64,000 nucleotides of DNA from Cryptosporidium bovis (lineage: Eukaryota; Apicomplexa; Conoidasida; Eucoccidiorida; Cryptosporidiidae): positions 1-64,000 of the forward strand of contig VHIT02000030.1 in assembly GCA_009768925.2 (NCBI GenBank), read 5' to 3'. Each line of letters begins with the position of its first letter. Position 1 is the first letter of the stretch. Below, piece after piece: positions 20,275 to 32,200 of this stretch. The notes beneath the pieces are model-generated. The model was not told the origin of the DNA, made no database searches, and saw only the letters and a program-made list of their open reading frames with translations. A program made the position numbers and the translations under genes.

Positions 20275-21969
20275 ATGTATAATGTAGCAATACTTTTACC
20301 CAGCTTAGATTATCGTAATAATACAAATGGTGCGATAAATAGAGCTTCTTTTGGAATTGTATTAGAGCAATTATGCTGGTTAGGTACAGTACTCCTAGCT
20401 GTTTTATTCACCATATTTTCATTTGAGTCAAGGTAAGTATCGGTTTAATTTAAACCATTTAAACAAAAAATTATTGACCTTCTATTTAATTAACCTTATT
20501 TTGGATTCACTAGGGTTATTTGGTGCACCTGCCTCATTCCACCGATTGTATTTGATTTTTCACTAGTATTTTTAGGAACTAAAGTATTGAGGTTAACGAT
20601 ATCATGGAGTTTCTTAAGTGATGTAATAATAAGGGCTGTTCATATTATTGGATTACTTTCACGTGGAATATGTCTAACTATAATAATACTTAATATGTTA
20701 CTTGGAAAGCCTGAATTGCAATTATCTTTGGCATTTATTTCTGGTACAATCATTTTCCAAGTACTATTTGCAAGCTTTTCGAGTACATTAAGATGTCCTT
20801 GGATTATTATAAGGTTTCTGTTCGTTGATATATGGATTGGTCTTTTATTATTTCAAATATTTTTAAGAGTTAATTCTGAATATAGGTATTATTCTGAAAT
20901 ATCAAAGGAAAGTTACCAATTGGAATCCTCCTCCAAATTTCACGAAAATATAATGATTATTGCTGAGAAGCTGCAACATGTTCCTTCTTGGTGGGTTGTT
21001 TTTTGGCCATGTTGGTTTTGGTGTGCCATTATATTTGCATTTTCAACACTGTTTTGCATCTTAGGATTTACAGATAAAATGCTCGGAGTTTTTGGAATAT
21101 TTTTTGGATGCCTTTCAAGCTCCACTCTAATAGGATGTTTGGATCTCGCCGACTTTCTTAGTAATTCTGTCTATATCAAAGATAATAAATTCACAATTAG
21201 CTACAACTACAAATTAAATGGTTCGAATGTAAGACTTTGGCACATTTGCTTCATTTGTACGCAAACATTGATCACTCTCCTATCAATTGTAATTTCACAG
21301 AGTTTAATTGATGAAAGGGATGGAAATAGTTCAGGGTTCATTTCTTCATCCGATGACAATTTTATTGCTAACAATATCAAACAACTTAAAAAATTTATGT
21401 CTCCTTATAGAATCGGTTCAGAGATAATTCTTAATAAAAAAGGTACAGGTGTTTTTCACACTGTAATAAATAAAAACATTGATAAAAGTACTACTGGCAC
21501 ATCTCTAAGCCCAACAATATCTGAAAGGGATCTCCTCACTACAGAATTTTCATCTTCTGTTTCTTCGCTGTCAAATTACGAACAAGAGAATAAAGTGAAA
21601 TCAGCGGAGGATATAAAACATATTAATGTTCAAGATATAAACCAAGAAATTATGTGCATTATTTGCTGCGACAATAACTTTGAAGCAGTATTTCTACCTT
21701 GTGGGCATGGTGGTATCTGTAGTAACTGTGCTCTCAGAGAGTTTTACAGAGTAAGTTTTTTTAAATATAAAAAAGTAAATAATTTACCTTATAAAATATA
21801 TAATTCAAAAATATTCACTTTTTATGAATATTCATCACTTTTATAGATTGGACTATGCCCTACATGTAGGCAAGCCACATCTGCAATAGCTGCATACAAA
21901 AATAAAACTTTCCAATTAGAACACTCAAATAAAATAAGTGCAATAGTAATTGCAACTCAAGACATCTAA
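20275..21969 (+). CDS. Multi-pass membrane RING-finger protein
   Basis: I assembled three exons: 20275-20432, 20514-21750 and 21847-21969. The introns are 81 and 96 nt with GTAAGT donors and CTAG/ATAG acceptors. Phases match and the product is 505 residues. About six to eight hydrophobic segments fill the first 270 residues. A cytosolic Ser/Thr-rich linker follows, then a C-terminal RING of the C3HC4 type: CIICC, CGHGG, CSNC and, only after splicing, CPTCR. The last Cys pair lies in exon 3, so the unspliced frame would lack half the zinc site. The architecture (TM bundle plus C-terminal RING) fits an E3 ubiquitin ligase of ER or endomembranes. The exact family is unknown to me. Confidence 0.85.
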
Positions 21970-22074
21970 TTCAAATAAGCATCTGTAGTTGTTATATTAT
22001 TGACTTTTATTTCAATATTCCACACATTTTTATCTTTATCGTATATCATTTGATAAATATAAATTCGAACCTCT

Positions 22075-22080
22075 GGCGCC
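22075..22080. promoter_or_regulatory. GGCGCC (E2F-like) site upstream of GPN2
   Basis: A GGCGCC palindrome followed by a T-run lies about 105 bases 5' of the GPN2 start codon. It is the same motif as at nine other intergenic places in this window. E2F-like GGCGC motifs are described for C. parvum promoters; use here is inference. Confidence 0.45.
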
Positions 22081-22183
22081 TTTTATTTTTTGATTTCCTC
22101 ATAAATAATGAAGTTTATTACCAAAATCACTCTCTAAAAAGTAATTATTATTGTAACTTTCATGTACAGTTAGTTCATTCGAG

Positions 22184-23173
22184 ATGACTTTATTTGGTCA
22201 AGTGGTTATAGGCCCACCAGGAGCTGGTAAAACCACATTTGTCTATGGAATGCACCAAATGTGTATAGCGTTGAATCGTCCAAATATTATAATTAATTTA
22301 GATCCAGCAAATGAAAACATTCCTTATTTACCAGATATTGATGTAAGGGAATTAACAAACTTCGAGAGTATAATGTCTGAACAAGGCTTGGGACCAAATG
22401 GTGCTTTAATATACTCTATGGAGTACTTAAGAGAAAATATTGACTGGTTAATAGAAAAAATTAAAAAAAAAGCAGGAACTGCATCATACATATTAATTGA
22501 TGTTCCTGGTCAGGTAGAGTTATATACTCACAACTACGTACTCAGAGAAATAATTGATATCATCTCAAAGGAGCTGGACACGAGGTTGACAGGTGTACAT
22601 TTAATTGATAGCACAATGCTCTCTTCTCCAACAAACTATATTTCAGCCTTACTAGTCACTCTCTCTGCTCAGATGTCTATAGAACTTCCATATGTTAATG
22701 TATTTTCAAAAATAGACCTCTTGAAGTATTTAAGTGATGACCTTCCTTTTAAGCTTGAATACTTTTCACAGTTGGAGGATTTAAACCAGCTTTTGACTTA
22801 TTGGCAACATGAATCGAAAGTAGGTGATCATCCAATGTTTATCAAGTATAAGGAATTCCAAGCTGAACTTGCAGATCTAGTGGAGGACTCTTGTATTATG
22901 CAATTCGTCCCTGTTGATATTAATGACAAGGACTCTGTAATACAAGTACTACAGTTGATAGATAAATCAAATGGGTGAGTTTTCTTTTTACTCTTAAAAA
23001 TGACAACATTTTAGCTTATTGAATTACTTATTTTTCTTTCGAATAGATTTTCAATGCTTTGTGAATATTCGGAATATTCCGCACTTGGACTTGAAAGTAA
23101 CATTAATTTAGTTCCTAACGAAGAACTATATGGCTCAGTATATGAGAGATATATAGAAGACAAAAAAATATAG
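22184..23173 (+). CDS. GPN2: GPN-loop GTPase 2
   Basis: I assembled two exons: 22184-22974 and 23047-23173. The 72-nt intron has a GTGAGT donor and an AATAG acceptor. The product is 305 residues, near the usual 310 of GPN2. It has the P-loop GPPGAGKTT at residues 10-18, the family-defining Gly-Pro-Asn loop in GLGPNGALIYSMEYL, the DVPGQVEL G3 motif, and SKIDLL as G4. Wording around the GPN loop and DVPGQVEL is closer to GPN2 than to GPN1 or GPN3. GPN proteins work as dimers in assembly and nuclear import of RNA polymerases II and III. Exon 2 supplies the final 41 residues, without which the protein would end in the middle of the C-terminal helix region. Confidence 0.92.
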
Positions 23174-23273
23174 TATTTAATATACATCAAAAAAACGTAA
23201 TTATAAATATTTAAATAATTACTAAAACTACATTAAAGTTATACCTCCAAAAACACATTTCACTAACTCCAAT

Positions 23274-26138
23274 TCAAAAGACGGACTTTCCAGTTTGATG
23301 ATATCTTTTTCCGATGCAGATTTGTGCAGCTGCCACTGCCTCAGAAAGATCAACGAAGCAATGTACAAGAGGAATGATATCATAGAAGCCGGATCTCAAA
23401 AGAAATCCGGAATTCGGATGAGAGAATGAAGCAAACCAAATTTGGAAATTTAGTTTTTTAGCATGGTAATTGAATCTCTGAAGAATTTGAAGTGCAGTAT
23501 AATCTATCTCGTTTATCATACATGCATCTATAATTATTATTCTTTCGACATGATTATCGTTTAGATCTTGAATAATTGTGGGAATCCTTTCTCCAAAATT
23601 GATAGAATTAGTTATGTTTGGAAAATATTGACTTTTCGATATACAATCATAACTATCTTCAGATCCGAGTTTTTCACAACTACTTAGGTCTTCATCTTCA
23701 AGCCAAACCTCAATAAGAGTTTCAAGGTTCCTTACGAATCTTTCAGCATTAATAAATGTAAGAGGACCTTCGAACCTAACTATTCTAACATAAGGTAGTT
23801 GAACTGCCTGAGGGAATTTCTCAACACTTTTAAACAATAAGGTACCTGGCAACCTTCCAAGTACCTCAAACTTTGGTCTATATAAAAACTTAATCAGATA
23901 TGTAATTGAAGAAGCAAGAGCAAAGATAATTCCATAATTTATTCCAGCTGTTATTGTCCCAACGAAGGCAATCATCCAGAAGAAGGAATCGATACTTTTC
24001 ATTTTTACAAGCTCAATAAAGTAACTAATATTTACCATTCTGATCATAGCCTGAGTAATTATAGCACCAAGCACAGCCTCTGGAAGAAAACGAATATATT
24101 CCAGAAGAAACATGGCGACTAATAAAACCCCCATTGAGTAGGCCACATTATGCAGGGGTGATCTTACTCCCAATGTAAAGTTTAAATTAGTCCTCGCTAA
24201 GGATGCGGCCCCTGGAAGGCAATTAAAGAAAGAACCAACTATATTCACAACTCCAAGAACCAGGATTTCCGTTCCAACTGAAAATAAGGATCTTGTCGCA
24301 AAATATTTTTTTTTTGTTCCATTCATACTATCTTTTTTTTCAGTATCTTTAACAATCGTCTCTGCCGTTTCCAATGAAGAATCTCTATCCATTCCTATGA
24401 GAGTATTATTATCTTTCATGTCTCTACTATAATGCCCTATATCTTCGACAGAAGAACAATCTTCATCATCAATCACTCCTATTTCATCTTTATGTATTTT
24501 CTCGTTTTCCAAATTTTCGCTTTCATATGTAGTATTAATTTTAGTTTTGAAAGAATATGGACGTTTTTTGGTCTCAAAAATAATATTTAAAGATATATTA
24601 ACTTCTCTGTTTGGAGAAACATTTACAGAAACGTCTGTATCTGAAAAAAAGCCAAATTCATTACTTGACTCTATATCACCCCGAGGTTGTTTGAAAGTAC
24701 GTTCATTCTCAACACCATAAATTTGTGGACCATTCTCTTCTTTAAACAAATATGTATTGGCTGATCTTTCTAAATAACTAGTTATAGGCGAGTCGCCGTT
24801 GTATAAATTGGGAGATCTATTGTTTTTAAGTTCAACCGCGACCTTGGAACTCCCTAATTCCTCAGATGAACTAGAATCTTCGGAATAAATCCTTTCAAAA
24901 TTACTTGTTTCTCTCACCTTTCGATTAAATACACCCATTTTTTCACCCTTACTGTCAGAGGTAGGCATGGACAATTCCTTATTTCCACTCATGTATAAGT
25001 TTTTTTGCGACCTGATTTCCATACTCTGAGCAGTGGAATAGTGAGCAAAAAAGGAAATAAAGGTAAGAGGGAGAGCAGATATCCAAACCCTAGTAAAAAA
25101 AGGCAGAGAATCCAAGCTCGAAGGCTGGATATATTCCTCTGGAGGATACCAGGTGAGGTTATTGGGAACAAGTAGACTGGACCTTGGTATAAGTCCAATC
25201 ATTGGAATGTTAGGTGATATCAGAGCACTAGCAATATTTGCTATAATTATTATTATGAGTTGGGAGGGAATTGGAAAATTTGTATTCATATATACCTTAA
25301 TCCAAACAATGGACTCGAGAAAAAAAATAGCCGATATGGAAAATAATGTTGCTTGCCAACTGATACTCGAGAGATTACTTACAATAATAAAGAGAGCCCT
25401 TATTGGTACGCAATTAATTTGGGGAGGTTCGATTGCAAACATAAATGGAAGCTCTTTTACTATTATTGAAAAAGCAACTCCTGAAAGAAATCCCTGAAGT
25501 ACTGAATCAGAAAGAAAGTCAACAAAGTGTGCTAGTCCGAATATTCTCAAGAGGCAACAAGAAACTCCGTGGAAAAAGATCACCAAAGAACATAACTCTG
25601 ATCTAATCTCCGGAGGAGCACCGCTTCCTATTAAAGAATCAACGGCCGAACCTGCCACAATAGATTCAACGGAATTAACGCCAATAGAAACATATAATGA
25701 TGACCCAATAAGAAGATAAATTATCGGCTGAAGAATTCCATTGCATAGCCCCATTGAAGGAAGAACATTTGCCAACGAGGAATATGAAAGCCCTTGGGGA
25801 ATTGACAGAGCTGCCTCTGCGAGACCACAAAGGAGATCACAGATAATTATAGAAAATTCCCACGAAACCAATTTTAGATATCTAATACCTATAAATGATT
25901 CATTTATAAAGAATGACTCTAAAGAACTAATGATCATCCTAACAAAACTTCTCCAACCACTCTTGCTTCTTCTATGAAACCTACTGTGAAGTTTATAGTC
26001 ATTGTTAAATTTTTCATTTCTCATCTGGTAAAGTGATAGAAATTCATCCCATTCATTTGTCACCCCATTTTTGTTTTCAATTCCACTCCCAATATAACTT
26101 TCATTCTCATCTACATCGCTTTTATGGGTGGAATCCAT
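23274..26138 (-). CDS. SulP/SLC26 family anion transporter
   Basis: This 954-residue membrane protein has the SulP plan: membrane domain with the signature region GLAEAALSIPQGLSYSSLANV near residue 92, about 10-14 hydrophobic segments, and a C-terminal STAS domain (residues about 770-930, with VRIVRFEGPLTFINAERF and IIIDACMINEIDYTALQIL). A hydrophilic, Ser/Glu-rich insert of about 240 residues (about 370-610) splits the membrane domain between the two halves. The insert holds many possible phosphorylation sites. The family moves sulfate, bicarbonate, oxalate or folate/pantothenate-like anions. The substrate here cannot be read from sequence. No intron is seen. Confidence 0.93.
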   Translation of the reverse strand: MDSTHKSDVDENESYIGSGIENKNGVTNEWDEFLSLYQMRNEKFNNDYKLHSRFHRRSKSGWRSFVRMIISSLESFFINESFIGIRYLKLVSWEFSIIICDLLCGLAEAALSIPQGLSYSSLANVLPSMGLCNGILQPIIYLLIGSSLYVSIGVNSVESIVAGSAVDSLIGSGAPPEIRSELCSLVIFFHGVSCCLLRIFGLAHFVDFLSDSVLQGFLSGVAFSIIVKELPFMFAIEPPQINCVPIRALFIIVSNLSSISWQATLFSISAIFFLESIVWIKVYMNTNFPIPSQLIIIIIANIASALISPNIPMIGLIPRSSLLVPNNLTWYPPEEYIQPSSLDSLPFFTRVWISALPLTFISFFAHYSTAQSMEIRSQKNLYMSGNKELSMPTSDSKGEKMGVFNRKVRETSNFERIYSEDSSSSEELGSSKVAVELKNNRSPNLYNGDSPITSYLERSANTYLFKEENGPQIYGVENERTFKQPRGDIESSNEFGFFSDTDVSVNVSPNREVNISLNIIFETKKRPYSFKTKINTTYESENLENEKIHKDEIGVIDDEDCSSVEDIGHYSRDMKDNNTLIGMDRDSSLETAETIVKDTEKKDSMNGTKKKYFATRSLFSVGTEILVLGVVNIVGSFFNCLPGAASLARTNLNFTLGVRSPLHNVAYSMGVLLVAMFLLEYIRFLPEAVLGAIITQAMIRMVNISYFIELVKMKSIDSFFWMIAFVGTITAGINYGIIFALASSITYLIKFLYRPKFEVLGRLPGTLLFKSVEKFPQAVQLPYVRIVRFEGPLTFINAERFVRNLETLIEVWLEDEDLSSCEKLGSEDSYDCISKSQYFPNITNSINFGERIPTIIQDLNDNHVERIIIIDACMINEIDYTALQILQRFNYHAKKLNFQIWFASFSHPNSGFLLRSGFYDIIPLVHCFVDLSEAVAAAQICIGKRYHQTGKSVF

Positions 26139-27058
26139 TTGGCACTAACTTATAAGCACTTCACAGCTTACTTTCATTAAGTTAATTTAATTGGCACTGT
26201 TTAAAAGTGTATTTGATGTTATAACTTCATAATAAATTTTAACTCCTTGATCTGTATTAATGCTTAAATAAGTGTTGTTTATTTAAAAAATTGAAATTAT
26301 AGTAAGTAATATTCTTTAATAATAAGCAAAATTAATTACTTATTTAAATGATTAAACAACTACTTTTAATTTATCGAGATATTCCTAATTTATTGTATTT
26401 ACTCTTATCCTTTAACTTGGTTTCCTTCCTCTATATTTATTATATTATACGTTTTGTGCGTTACCTTGCATAAGACGCACGCGTCTACTTTATTTTTATT
26501 ACGCAAAGTAGCATATATAAAAATAATTGCCAAGTGTTTAGGAATATAATTTTTTTATAGATCTAATCCATATAAATATTTTCTTGATTATTTTTACCAC
26601 TAATTTATATTTTTCTAATTTGATCTAAGTATTATTTTCTAAACTAGAAAAAAAAAATTATACCTATTTTCTTTTAATCGTTTCTATTGAATGCTCTCCA
26701 AACTCATAAATTCACGTTTTATATTTAAAAATTAAATAGAGGATATGTAGCTGACTTTTAGAGATCTCACAATATCACAAGAAAACAATAATTAACAAAT
26801 ATATTCCTTCTTATTGAAATTATGAGATTTAAACGGTACAAAACTGAATTAACTAGAGTTGTTAGAAGTAGCTCTGAGATCACTTTTATTTATGTGGGGA
26901 GGGGAAGGCAGGAAGGAACATCTTGTTATGAAAATACAACGAATAAATGTACTGTGATAAAAAAAATATTTATAAAAGTGATTGATTTTAGAAAAGGAAT
27001 TATAAAGTACTACTAGAACTGGGATAAAAAAAAATCATTTCTTGATTTTACTTAAATC
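26139..27058. other. AT-rich intergenic region upstream of the SulP gene
   Basis: About 920 bases lie 5' of the SulP gene and 3' of the RNF114-like gene. A GC-richer island around 26460-26490 has the imperfect palindrome AGACGCACGCGTCT (26473-26486). A 64-codon + strand frame at 26822-27016 looks like chance. I see no RNA gene. Confidence 0.5.
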
Positions 27059-28198
27059 CTAATTGCAACTCCGACGAGGATATTCTGGAGAATTGCTACT
27101 CAAATCTTCGTCTGTATTTGTGCTTTCATCGTCACATATATCAACATCAATAGTCATCTCACCATTTCCAACTGTCACTTCAATTCCTTCCATATCACCC
27201 TCCCGATCATCTAACTCTACAATACTTATGGGCTCAGCATTAATAATCCGTTCAAGCTCACTTCCAGAATTCATACAGCTTTCATATCTAGATCTGTTAA
27301 TGGCATACTGCAAAAGGATATCTTCAAGCATTTGGAACCTTGACTCAGCGTCGCTCATGTTCAAAGAAGCTCTTGCAGCCGCTAGGAATGTCGAGATTAG
27401 CAAATGCTTAGATTTCAAATGAGAGATGAAATTTTTACACTCAACTTCTGCGTTTTCATCACCAATATGCACACAAATTGGGCACATTGTAGTGTTTGAA
27501 GCAGTATTATCAGAACCTTCTTCGGAAGAATTGCTGTTTAATTCATCCTCATGGCTATTTTCGCAATGATTTATTAACGATTCAACTGTGTATTTCGCGC
27601 ATGAACCATTTGCAATCTTTGAGTTCATCAAACAAATAGGACAAACAAATCTCGGCCCGGTTGAATTCGAAGCATTACGAGAATTCTGAGATCCATTCAA
27701 AGTAGAGCCTTGATTGTTATGAAAACCATCCACATGATCAACACTGCTTCCAGATGTATTCCCCGGACTTTTGTTATTTAAAGAAGATATAAGTTTTTCC
27801 CTAGAATCCTGAATCCCATCTTCTCTGCAATATTTGCAAATAATAGCGTGACTATCCGCATCATAAAGTGAAATTTCCTCCCCGCAATGACACTTAATAT
27901 TCGTCTTCCTCATTAATGCAACTAGTTTCTGATTAATAAGCTGGTCATCTTTTGACAACCATAGGTTCTCAGATAGCGTGGAACGGCATATGGGACATTC
28001 TTTGGAACCTTTTACACAGGAGATGCAAAAGGAATGAGAGCAGAGAAGTGTGCAGGGGCCATTGAAAGCTCCTAAGCAAATAGGGCACATGAATTGTTCT
28101 GGTATATTCATAAATTCTTTGCACACCTCATTTTCTGTACTACCTTCTGGGTCCGGTGACTTAGAAAAGTTTGAAAAAATATTATTCCATCCAAACAT
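27059..28198 (-). CDS. RNF114/RNF125-like RING and Di19 zinc-finger protein
   Basis: This 379-residue protein has an N-terminal C3HC4 RING (CPICLGAFNGPCTLLCSHSF...CPICR, residues about 38-73). A short C2HC-like finger follows (CHCGEEISLYDADSHAIICKYC). Two paired C2H2 fingers of the Di19/RNF114 type come next (CPICLMN...HCENSH and CPICVHIG...HLKSKH). A C-terminal helix (RFQMLEDILLQYAINRSRYE) sits where RNF114-family proteins carry a ubiquitin-interacting motif. The order RING, C2HC, C2H2, C2H2, helix is the RNF114/125/138/166 arrangement, so an E3 ubiquitin ligase role is likely. The C-terminus is acidic. It is a single exon. Confidence 0.87.
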   Translation of the reverse strand: MFGWNNIFSNFSKSPDPEGSTENEVCKEFMNIPEQFMCPICLGAFNGPCTLLCSHSFCISCVKGSKECPICRSTLSENLWLSKDDQLINQKLVALMRKTNIKCHCGEEISLYDADSHAIICKYCREDGIQDSREKLISSLNNKSPGNTSGSSVDHVDGFHNNQGSTLNGSQNSRNASNSTGPRFVCPICLMNSKIANGSCAKYTVESLINHCENSHEDELNSNSSEEGSDNTASNTTMCPICVHIGDENAEVECKNFISHLKSKHLLISTFLAAARASLNMSDAESRFQMLEDILLQYAINRSRYESCMNSGSELERIINAEPISIVELDDREGDMEGIEVTVGNGEMTIDVDICDDESTNTDEDLSSNSPEYPRRSCN

Positions 28199-28601
28199 TA
28201 AACTACCAAAAATCCAATTACATCAAAATCCAGACGCAAACAGTTTTTTTTTGTTTTACTATATTCTCGAATTTTTTTTTGGGGATTTTAAATATTCAAA
28301 ACAATGTACCTAGATTTTCAAGACCGCTCGCGCCTAAACTGTGATTAGCTCACGTTTTTCCACTCGGAGCATTTTAATTAAAGGCTTAAAAGGCAGTAAA
28401 TATAAATAGAGCACGCATAAAAATAAAACACGAGGTAACTTTATTTACTTAAATAGACTAATTTTTTGTTTTTTTTCACCTTAGATTCCATACTTTTCAC
28501 ACAATACCAGTTCTATAAGTTTCACTATAACTCTAATAACTACCCGTTCTTTTTGAGGGGAAATTCTCTGATGAATTTAGGCATGCACTGCATTTCATAA
28601 T
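28199..28601. other. Intergenic region
   Basis: About 400 bases lie 5' of the RNF114-like gene. A CGCGCC motif lies at 28329-28334, about 130 bases upstream of its ATG. A GCATGC lies at 28581-28586, and T-runs sit near 28240-28280. No gene is evident except the candidate just beyond. Confidence 0.45.
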
Positions 28602-28844
28602 TCAGTTTCCAGCCGCACTAGTCCCTTCGTCTTGACTGTTAGAAGGTGTATTATTCACTCTTTTCTTAGGGAAAAGCCCGAGTGATTTGTATATTTCCCA
28701 AATGTTTGCTTCAAAACATAATGCCTATTTGTGAATATTAAAAATTGTTTTCTTACCGGTAGACTTATTTCTCTTAATTAATCTAATATAAAACTAGTCA
28801 TTGTATGAACGAAATATTCATACGCATTTTTTTGTCACAATCAT
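28602..28844 (-). CDS. Candidate small two-exon gene, 47 aa
   Basis: The stretch 28724-28602 reads as 40 codons with coding-like composition (CFEANIWEIYKSLG, then FPKKRV and a Ser/Thr/Asn tail), preceded by an AATAG acceptor. A GTATGA donor at 28823 would join it in phase to a 7-codon first exon starting at ATG 28844 (28844-28824), giving a 47-residue product that begins MIVTKKCALCFEA. The intron would be 99 nt. A nearer GTAAGA donor would give a 32-nt intron and an in-frame stop, so I reject that one. I do not recognise the protein. Transcript data would decide. Confidence 0.35.
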
Positions 28845-29249
28845 TTGTTCATATGGGTGGTATACTAAGGGCAAAATGTGTTATTTATGGGACAAAGGTG
28901 CATTGATTAAAAGAAAAACAAAATTATAGTGAATTGATTAAATTCAAGAATAGTTTCTTCTAAATTAAGGTTCAGTGATAATTTGATTGAAAATTTTGCT
29001 CAATAATCAGTTGTTTCATCAATTCCTCGGAGGTAACAATATTATTTATATAGCTACCTGGCGCCATAGTTTGGGTTAAAGTCCCCTTGCAACACCAAGG
29101 GGAGAAAATAAACGTTGTGAGAAAAAGGATCAAAAAAAAAGTGGATAAGAAGTGTATATAAATATTTCATTAACTGCTCACATTAAGGTTTTATATATAA
29201 CTAAGAGTAAAAGTTAATTGTGTATACTTAATAGGGTGGCGGACTTATT
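28845..29249. other. Promoter region of sortilin gene
   Basis: About 400 bases lie upstream of the sortilin-like gene. A GGCGCC lies at 29060-29065, about 185 bases 5' of its ATG. A 32-codon - strand frame overlaps that motif and is not supported as a gene. Confidence 0.45.
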
Positions 29250-32200
29250 ATGGCAAAATTAAAAAATAGAGAATTCTCCCTGATAACCATTGTTGTGGTA
29301 CTTGTGATATTCTTTGTGGCGATTTTAGTTAATGGCGAGAAAAAAGTGAGTGTAAGCGAGGTTGTATTTGACAGTCCGATAGAATTTCTTGAATGGGCAG
29401 GGACAGATCATAATGTTGTTTTTGCAAGAACACAAAAAGGTCATGTTTACCGTTCAACTAACAGAGGAAAAAATTGGAGAGATATAACTGATGTTTTCGC
29501 AAGACTTGCTTCAGTCGGTTCTTATAGTGGAGGTTCAAGTTACTCAAAATCGAGCACTTTTTTGATAAGAACAATAACAGTTAATCCAGTAGATAAGAAT
29601 ATTGTATTAATGGTTGGTTCAAAACATTTACATTTTATATCAACAAATGCAGGCGAGACATTCAGAAGAATCTCACACTCGGGAACCATACATACCTGGA
29701 TTTTTCATCCAACAAAGGCAAAGTATGCGCTTTTTTCATCATGGACAGAAGGATGTAATAAATCTTTTGCTTCAAGCTTAAAAAAGAGTTATAATTCAGG
29801 TAAATGTGTTCACCAATTATTTGTTACAAAGGATTTAGGAGCGACTTATTTGAGAATTACTGACTATGTTGTACAGTTCCATTGGGATGGTAGTAAGAAT
29901 GTAAATGTAAATAGGGTCTTTTTTACTCATCACAGAAAGAAGCAAGGTGATCAACCTAGACATGGTGGATGGATGAAGTCAATAGATTTTTCTTATACAG
30001 ATGACTATGGTAGTCATATTCAAACTCCAGTTGAGGGTGGAAATAAATTTTTAGCCTCCAATGGTTATATTTTTGTGGCTAAAATTCAGGACTTTGAGTC
30101 CCAAACAGTTTCATTGATGGTTTCTACAAATGATGCTTATACTTTTAATCAAGTAAAACTTCCACATCCGTTAACTGAGAAAAGCTATACAATCCTAGAT
30201 ACTTCAGAGAAGACAGTAATGTTACATGTAAATCATGGTGATGATTCCGTTAAGGGTACAGGGCATATTTATATAAGTAACATTCAAGGAACTAGATTTG
30301 CACTTTCATTGATGAACAATGTGAGAACCACAAATGGTGAGTGTGAATTTGATAGAATAATGTCTTTAGAGGGGGTTTACATTGCAAATGTAAAAGATAA
30401 CGATTTCGATCCTTTTCCTGGAGCTTTTGATGATTTCAATTCATTTGATGATTTCTCAGATTTAGATACTGATGAGGAAGATGCTGATATTTCAGAGGTT
30501 GATCACAAGCAAAAGTCAGCGAAACCTGGAAAAGTTGATATCCCAGTTAGAACAGTAATTACCTATAACAAGGGTGGAGAGTGGTCATATCTAAGAGCCC
30601 CCTCCCATGATAGTAGAGGAAATGTGATTGATTGTAATTTTGATAGTGGTTGCTATTTACATCTTCATGGAGTAAGTAATTATCAAAGTCTCGCTCCCTT
30701 CTACTCTGTTGAAAATGCTGTCGGAATTATATTAGGAACGGGTAATGTTGGATCACATCTATCATTTGAACATGATGAAATAAACACCTATATGTCAAGA
30801 GATGGTGGTCATACATGGATGGAAGTTCATAAAGGAGCCTTTATATATGAACTGGGAGATTTCGGTGGCTTAATTGTAATGGCAAACGACCTAAAGCAAA
30901 CGAACCAAGTAATTTTTAGTTGGAATGAGGGCCTTTCTTGGTACGATTTCGAGTTAGGAAATAAACCCTTACAGGTTGACAACATTCTTATAGAGCCAAA
31001 TAGTTCATCAATGGAATTCCTTTTGTATGGTTCAAGAGGAAAATCTGGTGTTCTTTACCATCTTGATTTTAACACTCTTGGACAAGTTCAATGCGTTGGG
31101 CCAACTACTCCAGATAGACCTGAATCGGATTATGAAACTTGGAGTCCATTTGATGGAAAAAATTCGGAAAATTGTATTCTTGGAAAACAGCTAATATACA
31201 CAAGAAAAAAACAAACAGCAGAATGCTATAATGGACAGGACTTTAGAAGGCCAATAGAGAAAAAAACATGCGCATGTACAGAAGAAGACTTTACTTGTGA
31301 GTTTGGATTTTCAAGGCAAATTGGAAGTTTTCAGTGTAGACCTGAAAGTGTAGATATTGTTTTGAGTGATGCCTTGCTTGGAAAATGCACTTCTTCTGGA
31401 GTATTTTACGTAACTGCCTATAGAAAACTTCCAGGTGATTCGTGTATTGGAGGATGGGTACCTCCACCAGTTGCAATACCATGTCCAAGTCATGCTCCTT
31501 CAAGTTCTCACGCAAAAATTGTATTAATCGTTGCTATACTTGTGATATTATTTATGTTAAAGCAGGGAATATTTGGAGACTGGAAAAGATTGGAAGAAGC
31601 GAGTTTCGACGCTTATAAGAACGTTCAATATCGTGTACTGGGTGCTGCCAAAAGAAGGAGTTCTTCTTTGCAAGGAATTATTAGTACCATAACTGCTTAT
31701 TTAAATGGTGATAATTCCAGAATCATACTTAATTCAAAACCTAATGCTCACGCTAAAAAAGATGATTACTCTGTATTGAACAACTTTAACAATAACATAT
31801 TTATGGACGAAGAAGATGAAGACGAAAATAATAGTGTTATTGCTGGAAATGGCAAAAACAATCCCATTTCAAACTATTACAATATGTCTTCAACTTTAGC
31901 AGCCACAGGAAATTATTATTCAGACAATTTCAAAAATGAGAAAGATAATAAAGCAAACAGAATGAGTTCTAGTTCGAACTTAACCCAAAGACAAAGATCT
32001 TTGAATAGCAATATAGACAATGCAGCTGCAGATCCTGTATTCGACGAAGTAGATATATTCGAGGAAGATATAGATTCATATTCACTATTCAATGTAAACA
32101 ATCCGACAATTCCAAAAAATGACACCTTTCCTGAAACCTCTGTTACTTTTGATCCTTTTGAAACTAATATTTTTTCTGTTGGAAATAGTAATAATTCAAA

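Noticed and set aside
22050-22080. GGTTCGAATTT on the - strand, tRNA box-B-like
   Set aside because: No matching acceptor stem, box A or cloverleaf could be built around it.
26473-26486. AGACGCACGCGTCT palindrome
   Set aside because: The arms are only 5 bp with an imperfect centre; there is no nearby partner or repeat to give it meaning.
26822-27016. 64-codon + strand frame upstream of the SulP gene
   Set aside because: Its composition is unlike neighbouring proteins, no domain or signal is visible, and it lies in low-complexity AT-rich DNA.
28962-29065. 32-codon - strand frame starting inside GGCGCC
   Set aside because: It is very short, has no intron or extension and lies in the sortilin promoter; the start overlaps a regulatory motif.
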